The translations under genes and the position numbers were made by a program. Below the pieces are notes generated by a model that ran no database searches, was not told the DNA's origin, and worked only from the letters and a program-made list of their open reading frames with translations. From an uncultured Erysipelotrichaceae bacterium (GTDB taxonomy: Bacteria; Bacillota_I; Bacilli_A; Erysipelotrichales; Erysipelotrichaceae), in contig CALUZL010000117.1 of assembly GCA_944325295.1 (NCBI GenBank), forward strand, positions 1 to 7,191: a DNA stretch of 7,191 bases. The letters run 5' to 3'. This document shows, piece by piece, positions 1-6,233 of this stretch (its first letter is position 1; every line of letters begins with the position of its first letter).

Positions 1-2
1 AT

Positions 3-671
3 ATCTATCATATGTGGGATTATAATACGCCCCTTTATGACATTATGGATGGACTTAATCGTGTCGTGAAGGAAGGTAAAGTTCGCTATGTCGGTATTTC
101 TAACTGCTTTGCTTATCAGCTGGCTAAAGCCAATGCTCTGGCAGAGAAAGAAGGCTTTAGTAAGTTTGTTTCGGTTCAAGGACATTACAACCTGATCTTT
201 CGAGAGGAGGAGCGGGAAATGGCTAAACTCTGCCTTGAAGACAATATCGCCATGACACCTTACAGCTCTCTTGCCGGCGGAAGGCTGTCTAAGCATCCGG
301 GCGAAACATCTAAGCGTTTAGAAGAAGACAGCTATGCCAAATTCAAATATGACGCCACAGCAAAACAAGATGGGGTCATTATCGATCGGGTTTCTAAACT
401 AGCCCAAAAACGCGGTGTTTCCATGACGGAGATCTCTTTGGCGTGGTTGCTGACCAAAGCAGCATCACCGATCGTAGGCGCTACTAAGCTTCATCATATC
501 GAAGGGGCAGCTAAAGCGGTAGATCTTGACTTAACGGTGGAAGAATGTGCTTATTTGCAAGAGCCTTATGTTCCACATAAGGTTGTAGGGGTCATGGCTC
601 AAAATACACCTGCTAATGCCAAAAAACAGCATGTCTGGTCTACGGGAAACCAAAAGATCCAAGGCCGATAG
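3..671 (+). CDS. Aldo/keto reductase, C-terminal part (5' end outside window)
   Basis: NAD(P)H-dependent oxidoreductase of the aldo/keto reductase superfamily, presumably cytosolic, reducing an unidentified carbonyl substrate. The frame is open to the left edge, and the first readable residues, IYHMWDYNTP, match the family strand that carries the catalytic His (codon 9-11). The ATG at 12 is therefore internal, and roughly 110 residues, including the catalytic Asp, Tyr and Lys, are missing. Other family marks are KEGKVRYVGISN, SVQGHYNLIFREEE, the cofactor-loop region TPYSSLAGGRLS, and the C-terminal nucleotide-binding segment SPIVGATKLHHIE. The C-terminus is complete (TAG at 669), with a tail after PYVPHKVVGVM that is longer than in many members. 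It is followed after 64 bases by a flavodoxin gene on the same strand, suggesting a redox operon. The family call is firm; the substrate is unknown. Confidence 0.93.
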   Translation: MYHMWDYNTPLYDIMDGLNRVVKEGKVRYVGISNCFAYQLAKANALAEKEGFSKFVSVQGHYNLIFREEEREMAKLCLEDNIAMTPYSSLAGGRLSKHPGETSKRLEEDSYAKFKYDATAKQDGVIIDRVSKLAQKRGVSMTEISLAWLLTKAASPIVGATKLHHIEGAAKAVDLDLTVEECAYLQEPYVPHKVVGVMAQNTPANAKKQHVWSTGNQKIQGR

Positions 672-735
672 AACTTTGCCTTACATCAAAATGAATATGA
701 ACGATATTGGCGGGGAAATATTAAAGAGGTAGATT

Positions 736-1800
736 ATGAAAAAGATGATGACGATATTATTGGCATTGGTAATGTCATTTGCTCTTACGGCTTGTATGAC
801 AATTGAAAAGAGTGAAGAAACCGAAAAACCTTCACAGAGTGAAGAAATAACTGTCGAACCGTCAAAACAGGGCGACGGAGCTAAGGTCTTGGTAGCCTAT
901 TTTACTTGGGCCGAGAATGCCGTTTTAGATGAAGGTGTAGATGTTGTAAGCTCGCCAAGTGTAGTCGTACCCGGAAATGTGCAGCAGTTGGCGACTTGGG
1001 TGCAAGATGAAACCGGAGGCGATATCTTTTCTATTAGGGTGGCAGATCCGTACCCAAGCGATTGGGACGATTGTTTAGAGCGAGCTAATGCAGAAAGAGG
1101 CAACGATGATAGGCCAGAGCTTTTGGAAAAGGTAGAAAATATTGATCAATACACTACCGTGTTCCTCGGCTATCCAAACTGGTGGTATGGTGTACCAATG
1201 GCACTTTTAAGCTTCTTAGAACAAAACGATCTCTCTCATAAAGATGTATATCTATTTTGCTCCCATGGAACCGGAGGTTTAGCAAATAGTGTCGAGCAGA
1301 TTACTGCAGCTTTGCCGGAAGTTTTTATCTCAAATGACATCTTTGACTGTTATGAGGACGAAGCGGCTTCTTCTGAAGATGAGATCCGCTCTTGGGTAAA
1401 CAGCTTGGGCTATTCGCGCTCAGAAGAAACAAATGATAGCGATGGTAAAGCAAGCAAGCGTCAGATTTCTGTTAGATCTGGCGACAATACCATCATTTAC
1501 GCACTCAACGATAGCCGTGCGGCAACTTCTCTGTATGCGATGCTGCCTTTGAGCGTCGAGGTAGAAGATTACAGCGATAACGAGAAAATATTCTACCCGC
1601 AAGAAGACCTGGACATCAGTGATGCTCCTTTAGCGCAGGGTAAAAGCGGGACGCTGGCCTACTATGAGCCCTGGGGCGATGTAGTCTTTTTCTATGGCGA
1701 TTATAATGAAAATCCGGGATTATTTGAGCTGGGACAGGTCATTTCAGGAGAAGAGTTCATAAACCAGATGTCCGGAACGATCACAATTGAAAGCGAATAG
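736..1800 (+). CDS. Flavodoxin / cyclophilin-like domain fusion lipoprotein
   Basis: Predicted surface lipoprotein. Residues 1-20 form a lipoprotein signal (MKKMM, a hydrophobic core, then lipobox LTAC with Cys20). An acidic, Ser/Glu-rich linker runs to about residue 48. Residues 50-225 are a flavodoxin domain: first strand with FMN-phosphate loop VLVAYFTWAENA, the segment GYPNWWYGVPMAL (145-157), and CSHGTGGLANS (175-185). After a charged linker (226-242), residues 243-352 resemble the TM1367-type cyclophilin-like family: an ISVRSGDNTIIYALNDS strand pair, LPLSVEVEDY, a GTLAYYEPWGDVVFFYGD core, and LGQVISG. AGAGGT lies a few bases before the ATG, which supports this start. Its likely role is extracytoplasmic electron transfer, perhaps with the flanking reductases; this is inference. 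Prolyl isomerase activity should not be assumed, since this fold family differs from true cyclophilins. Confidence 0.9.
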   Translation: MKKMMTILLALVMSFALTACMTIEKSEETEKPSQSEEITVEPSKQGDGAKVLVAYFTWAENAVLDEGVDVVSSPSVVVPGNVQQLATWVQDETGGDIFSIRVADPYPSDWDDCLERANAERGNDDRPELLEKVENIDQYTTVFLGYPNWWYGVPMALLSFLEQNDLSHKDVYLFCSHGTGGLANSVEQITAALPEVFISNDIFDCYEDEAASSEDEIRSWVNSLGYSRSEETNDSDGKASKRQISVRSGDNTIIYALNDSRAATSLYAMLPLSVEVEDYSDNEKIFYPQEDLDISDAPLAQGKSGTLAYYEPWGDVVFFYGDYNENPGLFELGQVISGEEFINQMSGTITIESE

Positions 1801-1812
1801 GAGATCATCATT

Positions 1813-2349
1813 ATGAAGATCGTTATTTTAAAGGGGAGCCCCAATAAAAATGGCTCCTCCAATCTTTTGGCAGAGAGCTTTATGCAAGGTGCAAAGGAAG
1901 CGGGACACAGTGTGGAAGTTGTGGATACAGCCCATGCCAATATTCACCCCTGTATCGGTTGTATAAAATGTGGTTATGAAGGGCCTTGTGTACAAAAGGA
2001 TGATGCAGAGTTTATCCGTAAGCAGATCTTGTCTGCTGATGTGATAGTATTTGTTACACCTTTATATTATTACGGGATGAGTGCTCAACTCAAAACTATG
2101 ATCGACCGCTTTTGCGCGTTTAACAGTTCCATTCAGCGCAAACACTTAAAATCGGCACTGTTAACAGTGGCTTGGAATAGTGATGATTGGACTTTTACGG
2201 CGCTTGAGACTCACTATAAAACACTGGTGCACTATTTGAATTTGGAAGATATGGGCATGGTGCTGGGATATGGTTGTGGTACACCATCAATGACACGGAA
2301 CTCTCAGTATCCCCATCAGGCATATCTCCTTGGAAATCGATTAAAATAA
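1813..2349 (+). CDS. Flavodoxin-fold NAD(P)H-dependent oxidoreductase / iron-sulfur flavoprotein-like
   Basis: 178-residue flavoprotein of the NADPH-dependent FMN reductase group, complete at both ends. GSPNKNGSSN (8-17) is the FMN-phosphate loop, and VTPLYYYGMSAQLK (81-94) is the second flavin-contacting segment. Residues 46-59 hold Cys47, Cys50, Cys53 and Cys59 (CX2CX2CX5C), the spacing of the 4Fe-4S motif in iron-sulfur flavoproteins such as that of Methanosarcina thermophila. Many uncharacterised relatives share the motif, so a bound cluster is plausible but unproven. The C-terminal segment GYGCGTPSM is typical of this group. The SD, AGGAG, overlaps the TAG of the upstream flavodoxin gene and sits 9 bases from the ATG, so translation is probably coupled. 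It likely supplies or accepts electrons in the same redox unit. Confidence 0.9.
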   Translation: MKIVILKGSPNKNGSSNLLAESFMQGAKEAGHSVEVVDTAHANIHPCIGCIKCGYEGPCVQKDDAEFIRKQILSADVIVFVTPLYYYGMSAQLKTMIDRFCAFNSSIQRKHLKSALLTVAWNSDDWTFTALETHYKTLVHYLNLEDMGMVLGYGCGTPSMTRNSQYPHQAYLLGNRLK

Positions 2350-2351
2350 TG

Positions 2352-2387
2352 GCAAGATGCCGACAATAAAACCATTGGCTATCTTGC
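2352..2387 (+). terminator. Possible weak terminator hairpin after the redox operon
   Basis: GCAAGAT (2352-2358) pairs with ATCTTGC (2381-2387). The stem extends inward by GCC/GGC with one bulged T. It starts two bases after the TAA of the oxidoreductase gene, where a terminator is expected. There is no T-run directly after the stem, only TTGTCAAGAGGTTTTG, so termination may be inefficient or the hairpin may have another role. Confidence 0.35.
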
Positions 2388-2410
2388 TTGTCAAGAGGTT
2401 TTGTTACAAT
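2384..2410 (+). promoter_or_regulatory. Candidate extended -10 promoter for the acetyltransferase gene
   Basis: TGTTACAAT (2402-2410) is an extended -10 element: TG, one base, then TACAAT. A weak -35-like TTGCTT sits at 2384-2389 with a 15-base spacer, shorter than the usual 17. It would start RNA near 2417, about 44 bases before the ATG at 2461. Prediction from motif only. Confidence 0.35.
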
Positions 2411-2460
2411 AAAGCTATTTTTATGAAGGAACATATATAATTGTGATAAGTGGTGATTAT

Positions 2461-2978
2461 ATGGAAGATGTGATACTTGGGACAAAAAGGCTATACTTGC
2501 GAAACTGGTCCCATCAGACTTTGAGTCCTTGTGCAAGATACTAAAGGACGAAAAGACTATGTACGCCTATGAGGGTGCTTTTAGTGACGATGAAGTCTGT
2601 GCCTGGCTTGAAAATCAGATCGACCGCTATCAGATGTGGGGCTTTGGTCTTTGGGCCGTCATCTTAAAAGATACCGATGAAATGATCGGGCAGTGTGGTT
2701 TGACGCTGCAAAAGTGGCATGAAGATGAGGTGTTAGAGATCGGTTATCTCTTCAACCGTGATTTTTGGCATCAAGGCTTTGCGATCGAAGCTGCCAAAGG
2801 ATGCAAACGTTATGCCTTTGAAGTACTAAAGGCCAAAGAAGTCTGCTCCATCATCAGAGACAGTAATACACCATCACAAAAAGTCGCCTTAAGAAACGGA
2901 ATGGTCAAAAAAGACGCTATGATCAAGCACTACAAAGGCGTCGATATGCTTCACTATCGCTATGTGGCCTATCGCTGA
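2461..2978 (+). pseudogene. GNAT-family N-acetyltransferase, frameshifted near codon 14
   Basis: Acetyl-CoA-dependent acetyltransferase of the RimJ/RimL-like GNAT type, substrate unknown. The ATG at 2461 has GGTGAT three bases upstream, in correct register with the 16S anti-SD. It encodes MEDVILGTKRLYLR, the usual opening strand of these enzymes, then runs into a stop in that frame at 2542. Family sequence resumes one frame over at 2502 as KLVPSDFESLCKILKDEK and continues to the TGA at 2978. Adding one A to the AAA at 2502-2504 (CGAAAC to CGAAAAC) restores a 172-residue protein. The acetyl-CoA loop region RDFWHQGFAIEAA and the C-terminal NTPSQKVALRNGM helix are intact. As written, only a start at an internal codon such as TTG 2529 could make the core domain, without strand 1. 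No standard slippery heptamer is present. A recent pseudogene or a sequencing indel fits best. Confidence 0.82.
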
Positions 2979-2992
2979 TTATAGATCGTTTC

Positions 2993-3178
2993 CTATATAA
3001 AGATGAGCAAGATCCTAAGCAGTGTAAAGATGATACCGGCTAAGATTATCCTGTTTTTGTCGTAATTTTTGACATCACGGCCAAAGTAGATGAGCTTATA
3101 AGCTGTTTTGGGAAAGAAAATGCTGAAAAGCCCGCAAATGGTTATGATGATAGCGATCGTCGTCTGAAAGTTATCCAT
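2993..3178 (-). CDS. Small two-helix membrane protein downstream of FRG-domain gene
   Basis: 61-residue hypothetical protein. Residues 5-22 (TIAIIITICGLFSIFF) and 44-61 (IILAGIIFTLLRILLIFI) are strongly hydrophobic and predicted to span the membrane. They are joined by a basic stretch, PKTAYKLIYFGRDVKNYDKNR, containing several Lys and Arg residues. The ATG at 3178 follows the TAA of the FRG gene by a single base, which points to translation by reinitiation; no strong SD is visible (only AGAG). A longer reading from 3217 would overlap the FRG gene and adds a polar N-terminus unlike a membrane protein, so the short form is preferred. No family is recognised with confidence. Its tight link to the FRG gene suggests a shared function, possibly as membrane partner or inhibitor, which is inference. 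Confidence 0.65.
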   Translation of the reverse strand: MDNFQTTIAIIITICGLFSIFFPKTAYKLIYFGRDVKNYDKNRIILAGIIFTLLRILLIFI

Positions 3179-3179
3179 A

Positions 3180-3989
3180 TTATCTCTGTTTATTGTACTT
3201 GTGCCCGAGGTCGGCATAACGTCTGGTTATCCAAGAACAGATACCGTCAAGTCCCGGAAAGATCAGTCTTTCGGAAATGTTGATGTAGTCGAGTTTGTCG
3301 CGGATCTCAAGTTTTGTCTCTTTGGGAATGATGATCTTGGTCAGCGTATCAAGCGGATCGTCACTTAAAAGGTCTAACAGCGAGTAGCTGGGATCGGAAG
3401 TCATACTGAAAAGAGCATATTGATTGGTGATCCGGTTTGTCTGACTGGCCGGTTCAAAAAAGACGAAGTAGGGATCGGGGCTTAATGCTTTGAACTCCTC
3501 AAGGTTTTTGGCATGGGCATCAAGCATGCTCAGGGTGAAGCTTTGGGCACTGTCTTTATCGAGCTCTTCTTTGAGACATCTTGGCAGCTTGTTTCGGCCA
3601 GCATTCATGCTGATGCGGTAGATGACCCCATCGCAATCATACTTATAGATGTCTTCGGTCGCAAAGTGAGCGGCTACAAGCGGCGAGTAAGTCCAATCGA
3701 GAAGTCTTGTCGGTAAGCCATAGTGCTGGCCCAAAGCCAACATTTGCCAAAACGAGGAGCAGTCTTTTACATCGGCATAGCCGTATTTTAAGAAGCTGCG
3801 GTTTATCGATGCTTCCAGCGACAGATCATGACCGCACACGCGGTTGAGCTTGCTTTTGAGTTGGTAATCTTTATCACACATGCCCCGATAGACATAATTG
3901 TCACGGAAACGCATGGTCTTTTCATCAAAACAATCTTTAAATATCAGATCCTGTAATTCTTCAAAACTGTGTATCGTGTATTCTAACAT
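3180..3989 (-). CDS. FRG domain-containing protein
   Basis: 269-residue protein with an FRG domain, a family named for its F/Y-R-G motif and of unknown biochemical function. Visible motifs are YRG (34-36), LNR (48-50), QHYGLPTRLLDWT (88-100), SPLVAAHFA (102-110), and the C-terminal RITNQYALFS (186-195) after FVFFEPASQTN. No signal peptide or membrane segment is seen, so it is probably cytosolic. The start is the ATG at 3989, because GAGGT lies 5 bases upstream on the - strand; an in-frame TTG at 4007 would place that SD inside the gene. The gene is convergent with the acetyltransferase and divergent from the EIIA gene. One base separates it from the small membrane protein downstream. FRG proteins often occur in accessory regions, but a defence role here is only a hypothesis. 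Confidence 0.88.
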   Translation of the reverse strand: MLEYTIHSFEELQDLIFKDCFDEKTMRFRDNYVYRGMCDKDYQLKSKLNRVCGHDLSLEASINRSFLKYGYADVKDCSSFWQMLALGQHYGLPTRLLDWTYSPLVAAHFATEDIYKYDCDGVIYRISMNAGRNKLPRCLKEELDKDSAQSFTLSMLDAHAKNLEEFKALSPDPYFVFFEPASQTNRITNQYALFSMTSDPSYSLLDLLSDDPLDTLTKIIIPKETKLEIRDKLDYINISERLIFPGLDGICSWITRRYADLGHKYNKQR

Positions 3990-4031
3990 ATCTACCTCAC
4001 AAAACAATTTTATATGATAATCTCTTTAATT

Positions 4032-4055
4032 TAAATGCACTAAATGCGCTAAAAT
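4032..4055. repeat. Tandem 9-base repeat in the divergent FRG/EIIA intergenic region
   Basis: TAAATGCAC (4032-4040) is followed directly by TAAATGCGC (4041-4049) and then TAAAAT (4050-4055). The repeat sits in the 82-base gap between the divergent FRG and EIIA genes. The last unit could also serve as a -10 element for EIIA, although no good -35 is present. A regulator site is possible; chance in AT-rich DNA is not excluded. Confidence 0.35.
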
Positions 4056-4071
4056 AACGATAGAGGGAAAT

Positions 4072-4524
4072 ATGACTACCAAAAGGATTGATATCGTTGC
4101 GCCGTGTGATGGCAAGATCGTGGGCCCGGAAGCGATAAATGATCTCGTATTTTCACAAGAAGCTATCGGGAAAACGATAGCTATTTTGCCAAGTGATGGC
4201 ATGATTGTAAGTCCAATCGATGGCACTCTTGAATCGATCTATCCGACAGGCCACGCCTTCACGATCAAAAACGGCGGTCTTGGGATCCTTGTCCACATCG
4301 GCATCGATACGATCCATCTGCATGGCGCGGGATATAAGCTATATCATCAAAAAGGCGATGTGGTCAAAAAGGGTGAGCTCATCGTCAAGGCGGATCTGAA
4401 ACTGATCGCAGAGCGAGGTTATGATCCCGTTTTGATCATCGTCATCGCCGAGAATAATGATGATCTTACGATCGATTATATTAAGGATAAGATCGTCGCT
4501 TGTGGTGAAAGGATAAATATCTAG
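4072..4524 (+). CDS. PTS glucose-type EIIA component (stand-alone, EIIA-Glc/Crr family)
   Basis: 150-residue single-domain phosphocarrier of the sugar phosphotransferase system. It receives phosphate from HPr and passes it to an EIIB domain. Family marks are IVAPCDGKIV at the N-terminus, SDGMIVSPIDGTLESIYPTGHAFTI with the active-site-supporting His61, and GILVHIGIDTIHLHG with the phosphorylated His75, then KGDVVKKGELI. The loop between the two His residues is one residue shorter than in E. coli Crr. No EIIB or EIIC gene is in this window, so its partner permease must be encoded elsewhere. AGAGGG lies 4 bases before the ATG, a moderate SD. The MATE gene follows after 72 bases on the same strand with no clear terminator between them. 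GATC tetramers are unusually dense in this gene. Confidence 0.93.
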   Translation: MTTKRIDIVAPCDGKIVGPEAINDLVFSQEAIGKTIAILPSDGMIVSPIDGTLESIYPTGHAFTIKNGGLGILVHIGIDTIHLHGAGYKLYHQKGDVVKKGELIVKADLKLIAERGYDPVLIIVIAENNDDLTIDYIKDKIVACGERINI

Positions 4525-4555
4525 GTCAAAAAATTCACAATATTGCGGAAAAAAT

Positions 4556-4576
4556 AGATATAGACAAGATATATCT
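4556..4576. promoter_or_regulatory. Perfect 7-bp inverted repeat upstream of the MATE gene
   Basis: AGATATA (4556-4562) and TATATCT (4570-4576) are perfect inverted arms around a 7-base spacer, 20 bases before the MATE start codon. It could be an operator or a small hairpin limiting access to the start. The composition is AT-rich, so chance occurrence is quite possible. Confidence 0.25.
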
Positions 4577-4596
4577 CAAAATGATATTTATAGTCT

Positions 4597-5964
4597 ATGA
4601 ACAACAATACAATCAATCCAGAGGAAACTCCAAAAGCTTTTATCAAAACGGCTTTGATAATTGCTTTACCTATTATTTTACAAAACACGATCACGATCGG
4701 TGTCAATATGCTCGACACGATCATGCTGGCATCGTATGGTGAGGCACAGATATCGGCATCATCACTGGCCAACGACTTCATCAATCTGTTTCAGATATTG
4801 TGTATGGGCATGGGCGGTGGCGCTGCGGTCTTGACTGCACAGTACTGGGGACGCCAAGACAAGCTCAACATTAAAAAGACTTTTTCTTTGATGTTTAAAG
4901 TGGGTGTCGCAGTATCGCTTTTATTCACCTTTGTCGTCATCGTTTTCAATCGTTTCATCATGAGTATCTACACCACAGACGAGATCGTCATCGAGTACGG
5001 TATAACTTATCTTCTCTACAGTTTTCCGACATTTATCTTGATGGCTTTGACACTTACGACTTCCCAAGTTTTAAGAAGCATGCGTAAAGTCAAGATCCCG
5101 CTTTATGCCGCCATCATCTCGATGGTCACTAACTTTGTCGGTAACTATATTTTTATCTTTGGCCATCTCGGCATGCCGGAGATGCAGATCGCCGGTGCTG
5201 CCGTCGGTACAGTCATTGCCCGCATCGTCGAGTGTGCGTTTGTCGTGGGCTATGTTTTATTTGTCGAAAAAGACGTAGCTTTCAAGCTGAAAGACGTCTT
5301 CACAAATACTAAAGATCTTCGCCCCTCTTACCTGCGCTATTCTTTGCCGGTCATCTTCTCGGATATGCTTTTGGGGCTTGGCAACACAGCGACATCGATC
5401 GTCATCGGCCGGGTCGGTACATCTTTTGTGGCGGCAAACTCGATCGTTTCCATGATCCAAAGACTTTGTACAGTCTTGACACAAGGTGTCGGCAATGCCG
5501 CAAGTACCCTGATCGGAAACAGCGTCGGTAACGGTAAAAAAGAAAAAGCGCAATGGCAGGCCCAGACCTTGCTTAAGCTCACGGTCTTCTTGGGCGTTAT
5601 AGCCATGGCACTCATTTTGATCTCCGGACCGTTTGTCTTGTCTTATTTCAAAGATGTGACACCGCAAACGCATGCTATCGCTGAAAAACTCATCTGGGCG
5701 ATCGCTTTAATGATCATCTTTCAAAACCTGCAGTCAGTCATCACTAAGGGTATCTTAAGAGGTGGCGGCGATACGGATTACTGCCTTAAACTCGATGCCG
5801 TCTACATGTGGATCGTTTCCATACCGCTTGGTATAATTACAGGTCTTGTATTGAATCTCGATCCGTTTATAATAATGGTGTCTTTAAGGATAGACTGGAT
5901 CATCAAATCCGTCATCGGTATAAGACATATCCTTAAAGGTGACTGGATAAAGGTCATAAATTAG
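4597..5964 (+). CDS. MATE family multidrug/sodium-type efflux transporter
   Basis: 455-residue inner-membrane exporter with about 12 predicted membrane helices in two homologous halves, expected to export drugs or toxic metabolites using an Na+ or H+ gradient. The first half has GVNMLDTIMLASYGE (35-49) and GMGGGAAVLTAQYWGRQD (71-88). The second half repeats these as GLGNTATSIVIGRVGT (260-275) and GVGNAASTLIGNSVGNGK (297-314). QVLRSMRKVKIPLY (157-170) and GILRGGGDT near 390 are the matching loops. The length is normal for the family and no break is seen. The ATG at 4597 is the first start after in-frame stops at 4582 and 4591, yet no SD precedes it, so initiation may be weak or depend on the upstream gene. 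It probably shares a transcript with EIIA and ends at the strong hairpin after 5964. The substrate cannot be predicted. Confidence 0.94.
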   Translation: MNNNTINPEETPKAFIKTALIIALPIILQNTITIGVNMLDTIMLASYGEAQISASSLANDFINLFQILCMGMGGGAAVLTAQYWGRQDKLNIKKTFSLMFKVGVAVSLLFTFVVIVFNRFIMSIYTTDEIVIEYGITYLLYSFPTFILMALTLTTSQVLRSMRKVKIPLYAAIISMVTNFVGNYIFIFGHLGMPEMQIAGAAVGTVIARIVECAFVVGYVLFVEKDVAFKLKDVFTNTKDLRPSYLRYSLPVIFSDMLLGLGNTATSIVIGRVGTSFVAANSIVSMIQRLCTVLTQGVGNAASTLIGNSVGNGKKEKAQWQAQTLLKLTVFLGVIAMALILISGPFVLSYFKDVTPQTHAIAEKLIWAIALMIIFQNLQSVITKGILRGGGDTDYCLKLDAVYMWIVSIPLGIITGLVLNLDPFIIMVSLRIDWIIKSVIGIRHILKGDWIKVIN

Positions 5965-5992
5965 ATAGTTACACATCTGTGTTTCTATATAT

Positions 5993-6052
5993 AGCTATTT
6001 TAGGGTCAACATTCATCCTTCTAAATTACTCATACCCTAAAATAGCTTTTTT
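5993..6052 (+). terminator. Rho-independent terminator of the EIIA-MATE unit
   Basis: AGCTATTTTAGGGT (5993-6006) and ACCCTAAAATAGCT (6034-6047) form a perfect 14-bp stem. The last T of the stem begins a run of six Ts (6047-6052). The 27-base loop is unusually large for an intrinsic terminator. It lies 28 bases after the MATE stop codon. There is no T-run on the opposite strand, so it acts mainly in the + direction. Confidence 0.85.
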
Positions 6053-6127
6053 ATTGGGCTCTATTGAATTAAGCGGAAAACCCACAAGATATTTAAGAAA
6101 TTTTCTAAATAAACGACTATACTCTTA

Positions 6128-6156
6128 TTGAAAAGGCTTTCATTATAAGTTATAAT
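6128..6156 (+). promoter_or_regulatory. Near-consensus SigA (sigma-70) promoter
   Basis: TTGAAA (6128-6133) and TATAAT (6151-6156) are separated by exactly 17 bases. This is the best promoter match in the window, with a predicted RNA start near 6163. It lies just after the MATE terminator and drives the strand carrying the 15-codon ORF at 6186. Confidence 0.75.
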
Positions 6157-6185
6157 TTAATCAAGGAAAGAAAGAGGTGCAACTT

Positions 6186-6233
6186 ATGTTAAGCTACATC
6201 CCTTCAAGGTACAGAAACGGCATTGAAGAATAG
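6186..6233 (+). CDS. Putative 15-residue peptide or leader ORF
   Basis: A 15-codon ORF, MLSYIPSRYRNGIEE, ends in TAG at 6231. AGAGGTG lies 6 bases before the ATG, one of the strongest SDs in the window, and a near-consensus promoter stands just upstream. The peptide has no signal sequence or membrane segment and contains three charged pairs or runs (SRYR, EE). The stop codon sits inside a small hairpin. Options are a leader peptide controlling downstream genes, a small functional peptide, or the surviving start of a decayed gene. No family is recognised. The expression signals are clear; the coding role is uncertain. Confidence 0.45.
   Translation: MLSYIPSRYRNGIEE

Noticed and set aside
691..732. 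13-codon ORF MNMNDIGGEILKR between the aldo/keto reductase and flavodoxin genes
   Set aside because: No SD precedes it, and its end overlaps the SD of the flavodoxin gene. It is likely chance.
2497..2510. Programmed -1 frameshifting as explanation for the acetyltransferase
   Set aside because: The site TTGCGAAACTGG lacks a standard X XXY YYZ slippery heptamer. No SD-like stimulator or clear downstream pseudoknot was seen, and GNAT enzymes are not known for such control. An indel is simpler.
2195..2536. Open frame of 113 codons on the - strand across the oxidoreductase end and acetyltransferase start
   Set aside because: It overlaps conserved coding sequence of two + strand genes and its intergenic signals, and shows no recognisable domain.
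3513..3716. 67-codon + strand frame inside the FRG gene
   Set aside because: It is antisense to the most conserved FRG motifs, which explain the sequence fully.
5257..5673. Open frame of 138 codons on the - strand inside the MATE gene
   Set aside because: It is antisense to a well-conserved MATE sequence, is rich in Arg, Cys and Asp without any motif, and has no SD or promoter. It is a shadow of the MATE codon pattern.
6050..6127. Insertion sequence end suggested by GGGCTCTATTGAATTAAG after the terminator
   Set aside because: No matching inverted copy, target duplication or transposase fragment was found in the window.
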